From Planctomycetota bacterium (GTDB lineage: Bacteria; Planctomycetota; UBA8742; SKZP01): 5,672 bases of DNA. The position numbers and the translations under genes are program-made. The notes beneath the pieces were generated by a model that ran no database searches, had not been told where the DNA came from, and was given only the letters and a program-made list of their open reading frames with translations. Shown one piece after another: positions 1 to 5,672 of the stretch. Numbering within the stretch: the stretch's first letter is position 1; the number at the start of each line of letters is the position of its first letter. The stretch is from the NCBI GenBank assembly GCA_007127275.1, contig SKZP01000123.1, positions 1-5,672 on the forward strand. Reading direction: 5' to 3'.

Positions 1-3000
1 CGCGCATGGGATACAGATTGATGATCTCGGTACCGGAGTGGTGGTTGCGAATCGGCGAGAACAGGAAGCCGCGCACGAGGTTGTCGAACGCGTAAAAGGA
101 AATCTCTTCTTCGCTGTTCGGATCCTCGATGGTGATCTCTTCAATGCCGCGGTAGGCAATGAACTCGTCGCCGAGTTTGATCACCCCGGCATCTTCGTCG
201 AAGCCCTCGCTGCGCGGGTCGAAGTCGACCCAGGCCATGGTGACCAGGTTTTGCAACGGCTCGTAGTCTTCCTCGTCGATCCGTTCTTCATACGCCGACC
301 ACGAACCCGGCCGGTCGATCTTCAGCAGCGGCCGCATCGCGACGAGTCGCTCGCGATGTCCCACGCCCGCGGGGTAGCGGCGGTGTCGCTCGATCCGTAC
401 CTCGTCCAGTTCGAACCGCCCCACCGCTCCTCGCTCTCCCATCGCCCAGCTTTCCGAACGACCGCCCAGACTGACGCTCTCCGGGGTCACCGCGGGCAAT
501 TCCCCCGAGGGCCACTTGAGCAGGCGCGTACCGAGCGCTCCGTCGTCGGCGCGGTCCTCCGCGGCGATGTCGAACGGGACGTAGTCGTAGGGGACGAAGT
601 CGTCGAGCGTCACCCACTGCTCGCGCATGGACGTCGACCGTGTCCAGTGCACCCGAAGCCGGCGCGTCCGGTCGTCGCGGTGGGTGTTGACGCGTCGCTC
701 GTTCTGGCCGTGCACGACCGTCAGCGGGTCACCGACGCCCACCGGCCGCCGGACGGTGTCGCGTCCCCGCACGCGAAACACCGGCAACGCCCGCTGGACG
801 GGCGGGTCGTCGAGCGTCGTGCGCGACGTACTGAGCTGGCCGCGCCAGGCGTTGCCGCGGTTGGCGCGACTGCGGCTTGCGTCGTTGAAGACGAGGTACT
901 CTCCCTGCACCTGCGTGTAGCGAAGCACCTCCTCGCTTTCGCTGAGCTGCACGAAACCTCCCTCCTCGAGGTAGCCCGAAGACGGCGTCACCTTCCAGGA
1001 GATGATGTCGACGCGGGAGAGATTGATGAAGTTGAACACCCCTTGGCCCTGGTAGCCCTCCTCGGGGATGTTTTCCACTGGCAGCGCGTTGCGCACGACG
1101 TTGCGCAGATATACCGCGTCACTCTCCTCGTCCTCGACGATGCCGTCGTAGTAAATGATCTCGTAGCAGACGCGACCGGGATAGTTGCGCGGGTGATCGT
1201 CGTCCGGGTCGTCCGCGCCGAACAGCACCGCTTCGAACCGCGGCTCTTCCTCGGTGCCGAGATTCCGGTAGCGTTCGACGGCGTAGCCGTGGACAAGCAT
1301 GTACCCGCTCGGGGGAAAGTCCTCGAGGTAGAGTTCCAGTCCGTCGGTAACCGCCGGCAAGCCGGACTCGGGGCCGTAGGTTCGCGAGTCGACATATTCC
1401 TCGTTGTACACCCGATTGACGATGGTACCGCTCGCGGTCGCGCCGGCGGGGTCGAGCGATTGGCCACGCGCCGCCGGCAGATATCGCGCCCAGCGATGGG
1501 AGACGAGTCGCGCCGAGTAGCCGAACGGGGCGACGAACGAATCCTCCGGGTGGTACCGGGCCTGCGTGCCGCGGGCGCCGCGCTGAAAGCCCTCGATCAC
1601 GAAGTACGATTCTTCCTCCTCCGCCGTCTCCACCTCGACGAGTTCGCCGGTCAGCGCGTTCCCTTCGATCACCGAGTACTCGATCACCTCGCCGTTGACG
1701 GTGACGACGCCGCGGGGCGGGAACTCACGGACGTCGTCCAACTCGACCCGCCACCACGCGTTTTCCGCATCCGGATCCTCGATGCGCCCGGTGGGATCCG
1801 GCGACAACATCAGCTCGGCGAGACGGCCATGCATCTCACGGGGACGATCGCTGTCTTCGTCGTAGCGTGTGAAGCTCTCGTAGGCGTGATCGCGGTAGAT
1901 TGGCGTCACCGGCAAGCCGTCGATCAAGAGCGTCATCCGCGCAGCTAGCTTTTCGTCGCGCACGGCGGCGTCGCCAAACGCGAGCCCCTGCCAGAACGCC
2001 TCGACGTGATACCAGACCTCGTCGCGCATTCCGGCAACCGCGGGCGGCTCCTCCCCGGTGACGTCCTCGCGCCGCCACGGCAGGCTCGCCACCTCCTCCC
2101 CGGAGCGAACCGGATAGACGATCTCGTGGAAGGCCCGCTCGAGCGAGGCGTCGGCCATCCGCATCACCAGCGCCTCGCGCTCCCTGTCGTAGACGACCGA
2201 GAGTCGGTTCGAAAACTCCTCGTCGCCAATGTCGAACAGCACCGTTTCCCGCTCCTCGCGCAGCGCCTCGGGACGGATCCAGAACGCCACCCGCCCGTTG
2301 GCCAGGTAGTTTTGCGCCGCCTCGTCTCGCGCGGCGTCTGGCTCGCCGTTGCCTTGTGCTTCCTCCTCGGAGACGAGTGCCGGCAGGCGGTCGGAAACGA
2401 TCGGCGCGGCGTCGAACTCGACGACGTCGTCGTAGCGCCGGCCCAGACCGGAGAAGTCGTGCAACGTCCGGTTTTCGGTGCGAACCGAGCGCTCGTCGGG
2501 CTTGGGAGGCAGCGAGATGACGCCCTGTTCGTGCGAGCCCTCCTCGAGGTGCAAGCCGCCGCCGAAGCCGAGTCGCCGCAACTCGAGCAACCGCGAGAGC
2601 GGCGTGTGGTCGACCTCACCCTCAATCCCCGAGGAGCCGAAGGTAATCACGTCGCGAATGCCGTGGGTGGCGAACGGCAAGCCCGGCGAGCCGTCGAACG
2701 GCTCGGCGGTGCGTTTCGCGGTCGCCTCGACGGTAAAGGTGTCGTAGCTGCGGTAGACGAACGGCGCCGTCGCCGCGGCCAGGTTGCGGTGGTGGTTGAC
2801 TCGCGCGTTGAGCAGCAGCGCCTGGATTTGCGACGGCTCGAGGCCGATCTCCCCGCCGTGTGCGAACAAAAACGCCTGGAAGTCGGCGAAGCCGACGAAC
2901 GGCTCCGGACTGACGGGATCATGGATCCGCGCATAGACCGCTCGCGCAAGCGCCGCCGCCTGGGTGTAGGGAATCCCTTCGCCACCGCGCAGACCGACGC

Positions 3001-4507
3001 CGTGGAAGATCGCGATCAGGACCTCGACCGGGGCGGTGTTGATGTTCACCGGCGCCCGGCGCAGCACCTCGACGATCGTTTGGTTGGGGTAGGCACGCTC
3101 GTCGACGCGACGGTCGAGCCGCACCACGTGGGGCCGGCGCGGGTCGACCTCGACGACCGTGGCGAAGGTTTCCGCGCGCACCGGCGAAGCCGGGCTCCAC
3201 ACGTCCCAATCCGGCGGCCTGCGCGGCTGCGGCGGCTGCGACTCGCGCATCGGCGGGCACCAGTACGAGTTGTCCTCCGCCTCCGCCGCGGGGAGCGATG
3301 CCGGCACCGAGTCCCCCCTTGCCAACGTGGTGAAGCGCAACACCGAGCCGCGTTGGACGCCGCGATTGTCGTCGAGCTCGATCCACGGCTCTTCCCGCTC
3401 CGGTAGCGTTCTGCGAAACACGTGCGGCAAGAACCACGACGGATACCCCAGCGGCGCCGGCTGCGAGACCGTGGTAAGAAACGGCCGCGCCGCCGCATAC
3501 TGCTCGTCGGTGATCCGCTCCGCCGGGCCGCCGCCGAAGAGCGGATAATTCTCGACCACCCGCATCCCCGGGACGTCGCGAAACTTCGCCGGGCGCTGCT
3601 CGACCACCGGCTCCACCTTGAAGCGGTGCAGCTTGTAGGCAATGCCGGGAACGACCGGCGTACCGGCGCGGTGCCGCGACTCCTCCGCGAACTCCTCGCC
3701 ATAGAGGCCGCGCCGCTCGGTCAGCCGGCTTTCATCACTCCAGCCCAGAAAACGCCGCGTCAGGTCGGGCCGCCCGCGGATGCAACCGACGAGTTGCCAC
3801 GGCGTCCCCGGCGAGCCCCCCGGCACGCAGGCCTCGTAAAAGATCAGCTCGTTGCCGATGACGACGAAGCCGTTGCGCGGCGGCAGCCCCCCGCCGTATT
3901 CGATCGGGATCGACTGCTGCTGCGGGGTGATCTCTTCGCTCAGCACGCTCCCTCCCATGAGGTTGCCCAGCAGAAGCGGCGAGGCGGTGTTCGCACAGAC
4001 CTTCCCCTGCTCGTCCTCGACGCGCACCGACCAGAGACGCCCCCGCGCGCTTTGCACGTCGAGCAACTCCTGGCGCTCCAAAAAGGTGCGGTGGACGAGC
4101 AGGTCGTTGAGCAACGGCTCGACGTCGAACTCGTAGACGGTGTCCACCTCGGGGGAGATCGGCGGGTCGAGCCCGTGGAGAATCCAGCGCGCAATCGGCT
4201 CGAACTCGGGGTCGCGCGCTTGCCGCTGCTGCACGGCGGTATGCGTCTGGCGCAGCCGCGCGTAGGCGAGGGCCCGCGCACTCTCGGCGTCGCCCCGCGC
4301 CTCCAGTTGGTGCGCGTGACTGTGCACCACCTCCCGCTTGGTATGCATGCTGCGCACAAACGGCATCGCAAGCATGAACAGCGAGACCAGCACCGCAAAG
4401 GCAAGAATCAGCGCCACCCCGCGACGCCGCTGCGAACGCCGCACAAACGCTGGGCACGACAGCAAGGAAATCGGTACCGGCGACGACGACGGGTTGGCTG
4501 ACGGCAT
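1..4507 (-). CDS. Giant GspK/PulK-like minor pseudopilin with LamG-like C-terminal extension (3' end outside window)
   Basis: The frame opens at ATG 4507 and has no stop to base 1, giving at least 1,502 residues. Residues 23-51 are a basic stretch (RRSQRRRG) followed by a hydrophobic helix, the layout of a type IV prepilin leader cut after Gly30. Position +5 is Leu, and GspK is the pseudopilin known to lack Glu5. The GspK core continues to about residue 600. Beyond it lie a LamG-like domain (about 735-870) and repeated beta-type modules. Known GspK caps the type II secretion pseudopilus in the periplasm with GspI and GspJ, and has about 300-350 residues; this protein is over four times longer. 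I infer an envelope protein, perhaps a pseudopilus tip with a binding domain. The product is rich in Asp and Glu. The ATG is chosen because AGGAG (4517-4513) ends five bases before it; a GTG at 4525 lies in frame but has no such site. The C-terminus and downstream neighbours are not visible. I am sure of the frame, fairly sure of the GspK relation, and unsure of the function. Confidence 0.88.
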   Translation of the reverse strand, partial: MPSANPSSSPVPISLLSCPAFVRRSQRRRGVALILAFAVLVSLFMLAMPFVRSMHTKREVVHSHAHQLEARGDAESARALAYARLRQTHTAVQQRQARDPEFEPIARWILHGLDPPISPEVDTVYEFDVEPLLNDLLVHRTFLERQELLDVQSARGRLWSVRVEDEQGKVCANTASPLLLGNLMGGSVLSEEITPQQQSIPIEYGGGLPPRNGFVVIGNELIFYEACVPGGSPGTPWQLVGCIRGRPDLTRRFLGWSDESRLTERRGLYGEEFAEESRHRAGTPVVPGIAYKLHRFKVEPVVEQRPAKFRDVPGMRVVENYPLFGGGPAERITDEQYAAARPFLTTVSQPAPLGYPSWFLPHVFRRTLPEREEPWIELDDNRGVQRGSVLRFTTLARGDSVPASLPAAEAEDNSYWCPPMRESQPPQPRRPPDWDVWSPASPVRAETFATVVEVDPRRPHVVRLDRRVDERAYPNQTIVEVLRRAPVNINTAPVEVLIAIFHGVGLRGGEGIPYTQAAALARAVYARIHDPVSPEPFVGFADFQAFLFAHGGEIGLEPSQIQALLLNARVNHHRNLAAATAPFVYRSYDTFTVEATAKRTAEPFDGSPGLPFATHGIRDVITFGSSGIEGEVDHTPLSRLLELRRLGFGGGLHLEEGSHEQGVISLPPKPDERSVRTENRTLHDFSGLGRRYDDVVEFDAAPIVSDRLPALVSEEEAQGNGEPDAARDEAAQNYLANGRVAFWIRPEALREERETVLFDIGDEEFSNRLSVVYDREREALVMRMADASLERAFHEIVYPVRSGEEVASLPWRREDVTGEEPPAVAGMRDEVWYHVEAFWQGLAFGDAAVRDEKLAARMTLLIDGLPVTPIYRDHAYESFTRYDEDSDRPREMHGRLAELMLSPDPTGRIEDPDAENAWWRVELDDVREFPPRGVVTVNGEVIEYSVIEGNALTGELVEVETAEEEESYFVIEGFQRGARGTQARYHPEDSFVAPFGYSARLVSHRWARYLPAARGQSLDPAGATASGTIVNRVYNEEYVDSRTYGPESGLPAVTDGLELYLEDFPPSGYMLVHGYAVERYRNLGTEEEPRFEAVLFGADDPDDDHPRNYPGRVCYEIIYYDGIVEDEESDAVYLRNVVRNALPVENIPEEGYQGQGVFNFINLSRVDIISWKVTPSSGYLEEGGFVQLSESEEVLRYTQVQGEYLVFNDASRSRANRGNAWRGQLSTSRTTLDDPPVQRALPVFRVRGRDTVRRPVGVGDPLTVVHGQNERRVNTHRDDRTRRLRVHWTRSTSMREQWVTLDDFVPYDYVPFDIAAEDRADDGALGTRLLKWPSGELPAVTPESVSLGGRSESWAMGERGAVGRFELDEVRIERHRRYPAGVGHRERLVAMRPLLKIDRPGSWSAYEERIDEEDYEPLQNLVTMAWVDFDPRSEGFDEDAGVIKLGDEFIAYRGIEEITIEDPNSEEEISFYAFDNLVRGFLFSPIRNHHSGTEIINLYPMR
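14..187 (-). repeat. Beta-type module, copy C (about residues 1441-1498)
   Basis: GVIKLGDEFIAYRGIEE (1441-1457) is followed by an acidic loop and then FYAFDNLVRGF (1471-1481), with HHSGTE at 1489-1494. It matches copy B in the opening strand pair, the acidic loop and the R-G strand end, but the G-T follows rather than precedes the His. Two weaker candidates lie between B and C: SGYMLVHGYAVERYRN (1067-1082) and GGFVQLSESEEVLRYTQV (1183-1200). Confidence 0.5.
1526..1711 (-). repeat. Beta-type module, copy B (about residues 933-994)
   Basis: GVVTVNGEVIEYSVIEG (933-949) is followed by a Glu-rich loop and then YFVIEGFQRGARGTQARYH (968-986). This is the fullest copy: G-E-x-I-x-Y, a loop, a hydrophobic strand, R-G-x-x-G-T and a later His. 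It lies about 60 residues after the LamG-like domain. A similar local pattern (E-x-I-x-Y ... L-x-R-G-x-x-G-T ... H) is familiar from some phage tail and baseplate proteins, but nothing else here suggests a phage. Confidence 0.55.
1898..2305 (-). other. LamG/concanavalin A-like domain within the large protein (about residues 735-870)
   Basis: The segment GRVAFWIRPEAL (738-749) leads into TVLFDIGDEEFSNRLSVVYD (755-774). After a variable stretch come WYHVEAFWQG (832-841) and MTLLIDGLPVTP (about 858-868). This is the usual order of LamG-like jelly-roll domains: a G-x-(V/A)-x-F-W-(I/V/F)-(R/K)-P opening strand, a strand reporting F-D-(I/L)-G followed by N-R-L, a W-(Y/H)-H-V strand, and a final L-(Y/I)-(V/I)-D-G strand. 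Such domains often bind carbohydrate or protein ligands outside the cytoplasm. The ligand cannot be read from the sequence, and I did not identify calcium-binding residues. About 135 residues lie between the end of the GspK core and this domain. Confidence 0.68.
2708..4507 (-). other. GspK-like pseudopilin core (residues 1-600 of the large protein)
   Basis: Segments typical of the T2SSK family appear in order. They are the N-terminal helix (31-51), an Ala/Glu/Arg-rich helix continuation (about 62-85, HQLEARGDAESARALAYARL), WSVRVEDEQGKVCANTAS (159-176), ITDEQYAAARPFLTTVS (332-348), VNINTAPVEVLIAIF (487-501), a helical segment with PFVGFADFQAFL (536-547), and YDTFTVEATA (588-597). In ordinary GspK these are packed into about 300 residues. 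Here they are spread over 600, because extra sequence sits between the EDEQGK and FLTTVS segments and again between FLTTVS and NINTA. The first NxNTA-like site is degenerate (CANTA) and the second is intact. The family link comes from recognised motifs; no alignment was run. Confidence 0.72.
3746..3874 (-). repeat. Beta-type module, copy A (residues 212-254)
   Basis: NGFVVIGNELIFYEA (212-226) is followed by WQLVGCIRGRPDLTRRF (237-253). It shares with the later copies the pattern G-x-V-x-(I/V/L)-x-(N/G/D)-E-x-I-x-Y, a short variable loop, then a hydrophobic strand ending in R-G. It sits inside the GspK-like core, between the EDEQGK and FLTTVS segments, so it looks like an insertion there. The similarity is at protein level only. 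Confidence 0.5.
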
Positions 4508-4512
4508 GACGA

Positions 4513-4517
4513 CTCCT
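4513..4517 (-). promoter_or_regulatory. Ribosome-binding site of the large GspK-like gene
   Basis: The minus strand reads AGGAG here, five bases before ATG 4507. This is a near-ideal Shine-Dalgarno sequence and spacing. It supports this start over the in-frame GTG at 4525 and the downstream TTG (4465) and GTG (4444), none of which I found to have a comparable site. The choice fixes an unusually long leader, 30 residues before the predicted prepilin cleavage point. Confidence 0.75.
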
Positions 4518-4745
4518 GCGTCCACTACGGGCGCCTCGCGAAAAGAAACCAAGTCTCCTCCCCAGCATAGCCGGTCGTCCTCGAGTTCGACCAGCCGCCG
4601 TCGCCTGTCGGAGAGCGGCGACCGGCGCACCGCGCGCACGGGGACCTTGGGGCCCCGGCGCAACGCGACCCGGCGGGGCAGCTGCCGAGACCGAGCGCGC
4701 GGACGGAATCCCCGCGGCCCGCTGGCGCGGCGCCGGCTCGCCTTG

Positions 4746-4751
4746 TATACT
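4746..4751 (+). promoter_or_regulatory. Candidate -10 element for mutL (TATACT)
   Basis: TATACT matches five of six bases of the sigma-70 -10 consensus and lies in the only AT-richer patch of the spacer. It would place transcription start near 4758 and give a leader of about 30 bases. No good -35 hexamer is visible: 17 bases upstream the sequence is TGGCGC. The call rests on the -10 element and its position. The overlapping GTATAC is a palindrome, so an activity towards the large gene is not excluded. Confidence 0.35.
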
Positions 4752-4789
4752 GTTAGCAACCCTGTCGCGCCACGCCCCCGCAGGCCACG

Positions 4790-5672
4790 ATGTCGATTAC
4801 CGGACAGCCCACCGACACGGCGGCGACGCACATCGTCAAGCTCGCCCCGGAGATCGTCAACCGGATTGCCGCCGGCGAGGTGATCGAGCGTCCCGCTGCG
4901 GTCGTCAAGGAACTCGGCGAGAATAGCCTCGATGCGGGGGCGCGGCGGGTCGAGGTCGCCTTGGAGCAGGGGGGGAAACGACGGATCCGCGTGCGCGACG
5001 ACGGCTGCGGGATGGCCGCCGAGGAGCTACCCCTGGCGCTTGCCAGCCACGCGACGAGCAAGCTCAAGGCGGCGAGCGATTTGTTGCACATCGCCACCCT
5101 CGGCTTTCGCGGCGAGGCGCTGGCGAGCATTGCAAGCATCGGCGAGCTGACCGTGCGCGCCCGGCGCCGCGACGACGCGCAACGCGGCGGTGCGGAGCTG
5201 ACCTCCCGCTTCGGCGAGCTCGGCGAGCTCAAACCGTGCGGCTGCCCGGTCGGCTGCGAGATCGAGGTGCGCGAGCTGTTCGCGACGACCCCGGCGCGCT
5301 TCAAGTTTCTCAAAGGTGCCTCCACCGAGCTCTCCCACGTCGTCGAGGCGTTGCAGCGGCTCGCCTTGCCGCATCCGGAGGTCGGCTTCACGCTGCGCCA
5401 CGACGAGCGGCTCGTCTTCGAGCTTGCCCCGGTCGAGCAGGTGCGCGAGCGGTTGATCGAGCTGTGGGGCCCGGCCTGCGCGCCGTCGCTGTGCGAGGTG
5501 AACTACTGTGAGGCGGGGCTTTCGCTGCATGCGCTGATCGCCACCCCGGAGTACACGCGGCCCAACGCCAGCCGCATCCTGCTGTTTCTCAACGGCCGCC
5601 ACATCCGCGACCGCAGCCTTATCGCCGCGGTGCGCGAGGCCTACCGCGAGTACCTGCCCAGCGGCCGCTACC
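4790..5672 (+). CDS. mutL: DNA mismatch repair protein MutL, N-terminal half (3' end outside window)
   Basis: MutL is the GHKL-family ATPase that links mismatch recognition by MutS to strand incision. The ATP-site motifs are all present: NRIAAGEVIERPAAVVKEL (24-42) with the catalytic Glu41, then ENSLDAGA (44-51) with Asn45, DDGCGM (70-75), ATSKL (88-92) and GFRGEAL (105-111). They correspond to E. coli Glu29, Asn33, Asp58 and the RGEAL loop at a constant offset of 12, because of a longer N-terminus. VRELFATTPARFKFL (160-174) follows, and the transducer domain carries FLNGRHIRDRSL (266-277). ATG 4790 is the only possible start: an in-frame TAG lies at 4754-4756 with no ATG, GTG or TTG between. 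CAGG (4781-4784) ends five bases before it as a modest ribosome-binding site. The usual VEN is GEN here (Gly43), and PCGCPVGC holds three close cysteines. MutL is usually about 600-700 residues, so the dimerisation and any endonuclease region lie outside the window. Confidence 0.96.
   Translation, partial: MSITGQPTDTAATHIVKLAPEIVNRIAAGEVIERPAAVVKELGENSLDAGARRVEVALEQGGKRRIRVRDDGCGMAAEELPLALASHATSKLKAASDLLHIATLGFRGEALASIASIGELTVRARRRDDAQRGGAELTSRFGELGELKPCGCPVGCEIEVRELFATTPARFKFLKGASTELSHVVEALQRLALPHPEVGFTLRHDERLVFELAPVEQVRERLIELWGPACAPSLCEVNYCEAGLSLHALIATPEYTRPNASRILLFLNGRHIRDRSLIAAVREAYREYLPSGRY

Larger units (their letters stand above)
4508..4789. other. Divergent intergenic region between the large gene and mutL
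   Basis: This 282-base spacer separates the two start codons. It is very GC-rich except for an AT-richer patch at about 4743-4759. I found no RNA gene and no convincing third gene in it. A possible stem pairs GCCCC (4652-4656) with GGGGC (4675-4679) across an 18-base loop, which is weak evidence in DNA this rich in GC. Minus-strand frames extend into the region but lack an alternative start with a good ribosome-binding site. Confidence 0.6.

Noticed and set aside
38..1948. Plus-strand reading frame of 636 codons
   Set aside because: It is codon-aligned antisense to the large gene and shows no family motif, while the sense strand carries LamG-type motifs and the repeated module across the same bases.
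2006..3406. Plus-strand reading frame of 466 codons
   Set aside because: It is the same antisense-aligned frame. It opens at a GTG without a clear ribosome-binding site, and its product is Arg-rich without recognisable domains. The sense strand here encodes NINTAPVEVL and other GspK-like segments.
3422..4501. Plus-strand reading frame of 359 codons
   Set aside because: It is antisense to the N-terminal part of the GspK-like core in the same aligned frame. It ends at the complement of a TCA codon of the real gene.
3735..4568. Minus-strand frame of 277 codons starting upstream of the large gene
   Set aside because: It overlaps the large gene in another frame and has an Arg/Ala-rich product of the kind expected from out-of-frame GC-rich DNA. 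The ATG at 4507 has the better ribosome-binding site and real motifs.
4652..4679. GC-rich inverted repeat in the intergenic region
   Set aside because: The stem is only five pairs with an 18-base loop and no T-run. It lies between divergent genes where no terminator is expected, and such pairings arise by chance at this base composition.
4753..5391. Minus-strand frame of 212 codons
   Set aside because: It is antisense to mutL, whose ATPase motifs across this stretch leave no doubt about the coding strand.
1..5672. CRISPR arrays, tRNA or rRNA genes, insertion sequences, phage genes
   Set aside because: I saw no direct repeat arrays, RNA-gene signatures, transposase motifs or terminal inverted repeats. 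Nearly all bases belong to two protein genes. The phage-tail-like pattern in repeat copy B is local and isolated.

Overview
The window is GC-rich bacterial DNA holding two real genes, both cut by a window edge and divergently transcribed from a 282-base spacer (4508-4789). On the minus strand, one uninterrupted reading frame runs from an ATG at 4507 off the left edge: at least 1,502 codons of a giant protein built on a GspK (PulK)-type minor pseudopilin. On the plus strand, mutL starts at 4790 and runs off the right edge after 294 codons.

Region by region. 4507-2708 (minus) encodes the GspK-like core: a prepilin-type hydrophobic N-terminus without Glu at +5, an EDEQGK...NTA segment, an ITDEQ...FLTTVS segment, a VNINTAPVEVL segment and a closing YDTFTVEATA strand. 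2707-1 (minus) encodes a C-terminal extension of more than 900 residues with no counterpart in ordinary GspK (about 300-350 residues). It contains a LamG/concanavalin A-like domain (about 735-870) and copies of a short beta-type module with the pattern G-x-V-x-(V/L)-x-(G/D)-E-x-I-x-Y. 4508-4789 is the divergent control region, with a clear ribosome-binding site for the large gene and a TATACT element suited to mutL. 4790-5672 encodes the N-terminal ATPase half of MutL.

All long plus-strand frames between 38 and 4501 are antisense shadows of the large gene. They are codon-aligned with it and stay open because the gene almost never uses TTA, CTA or TCA codons.

Organism: high GC, a giant PulK-like protein carrying LamG, and a PCGCP segment in MutL together suggest Planctomycetota or a related PVC-type or environmental lineage. 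This is inference from style, not a marker-based assignment. The two genes have no evident functional link. MutL serves mismatch repair in the cytoplasm, while the large protein is expected at the envelope, possibly as the tip component of a pseudopilus with a binding domain attached.
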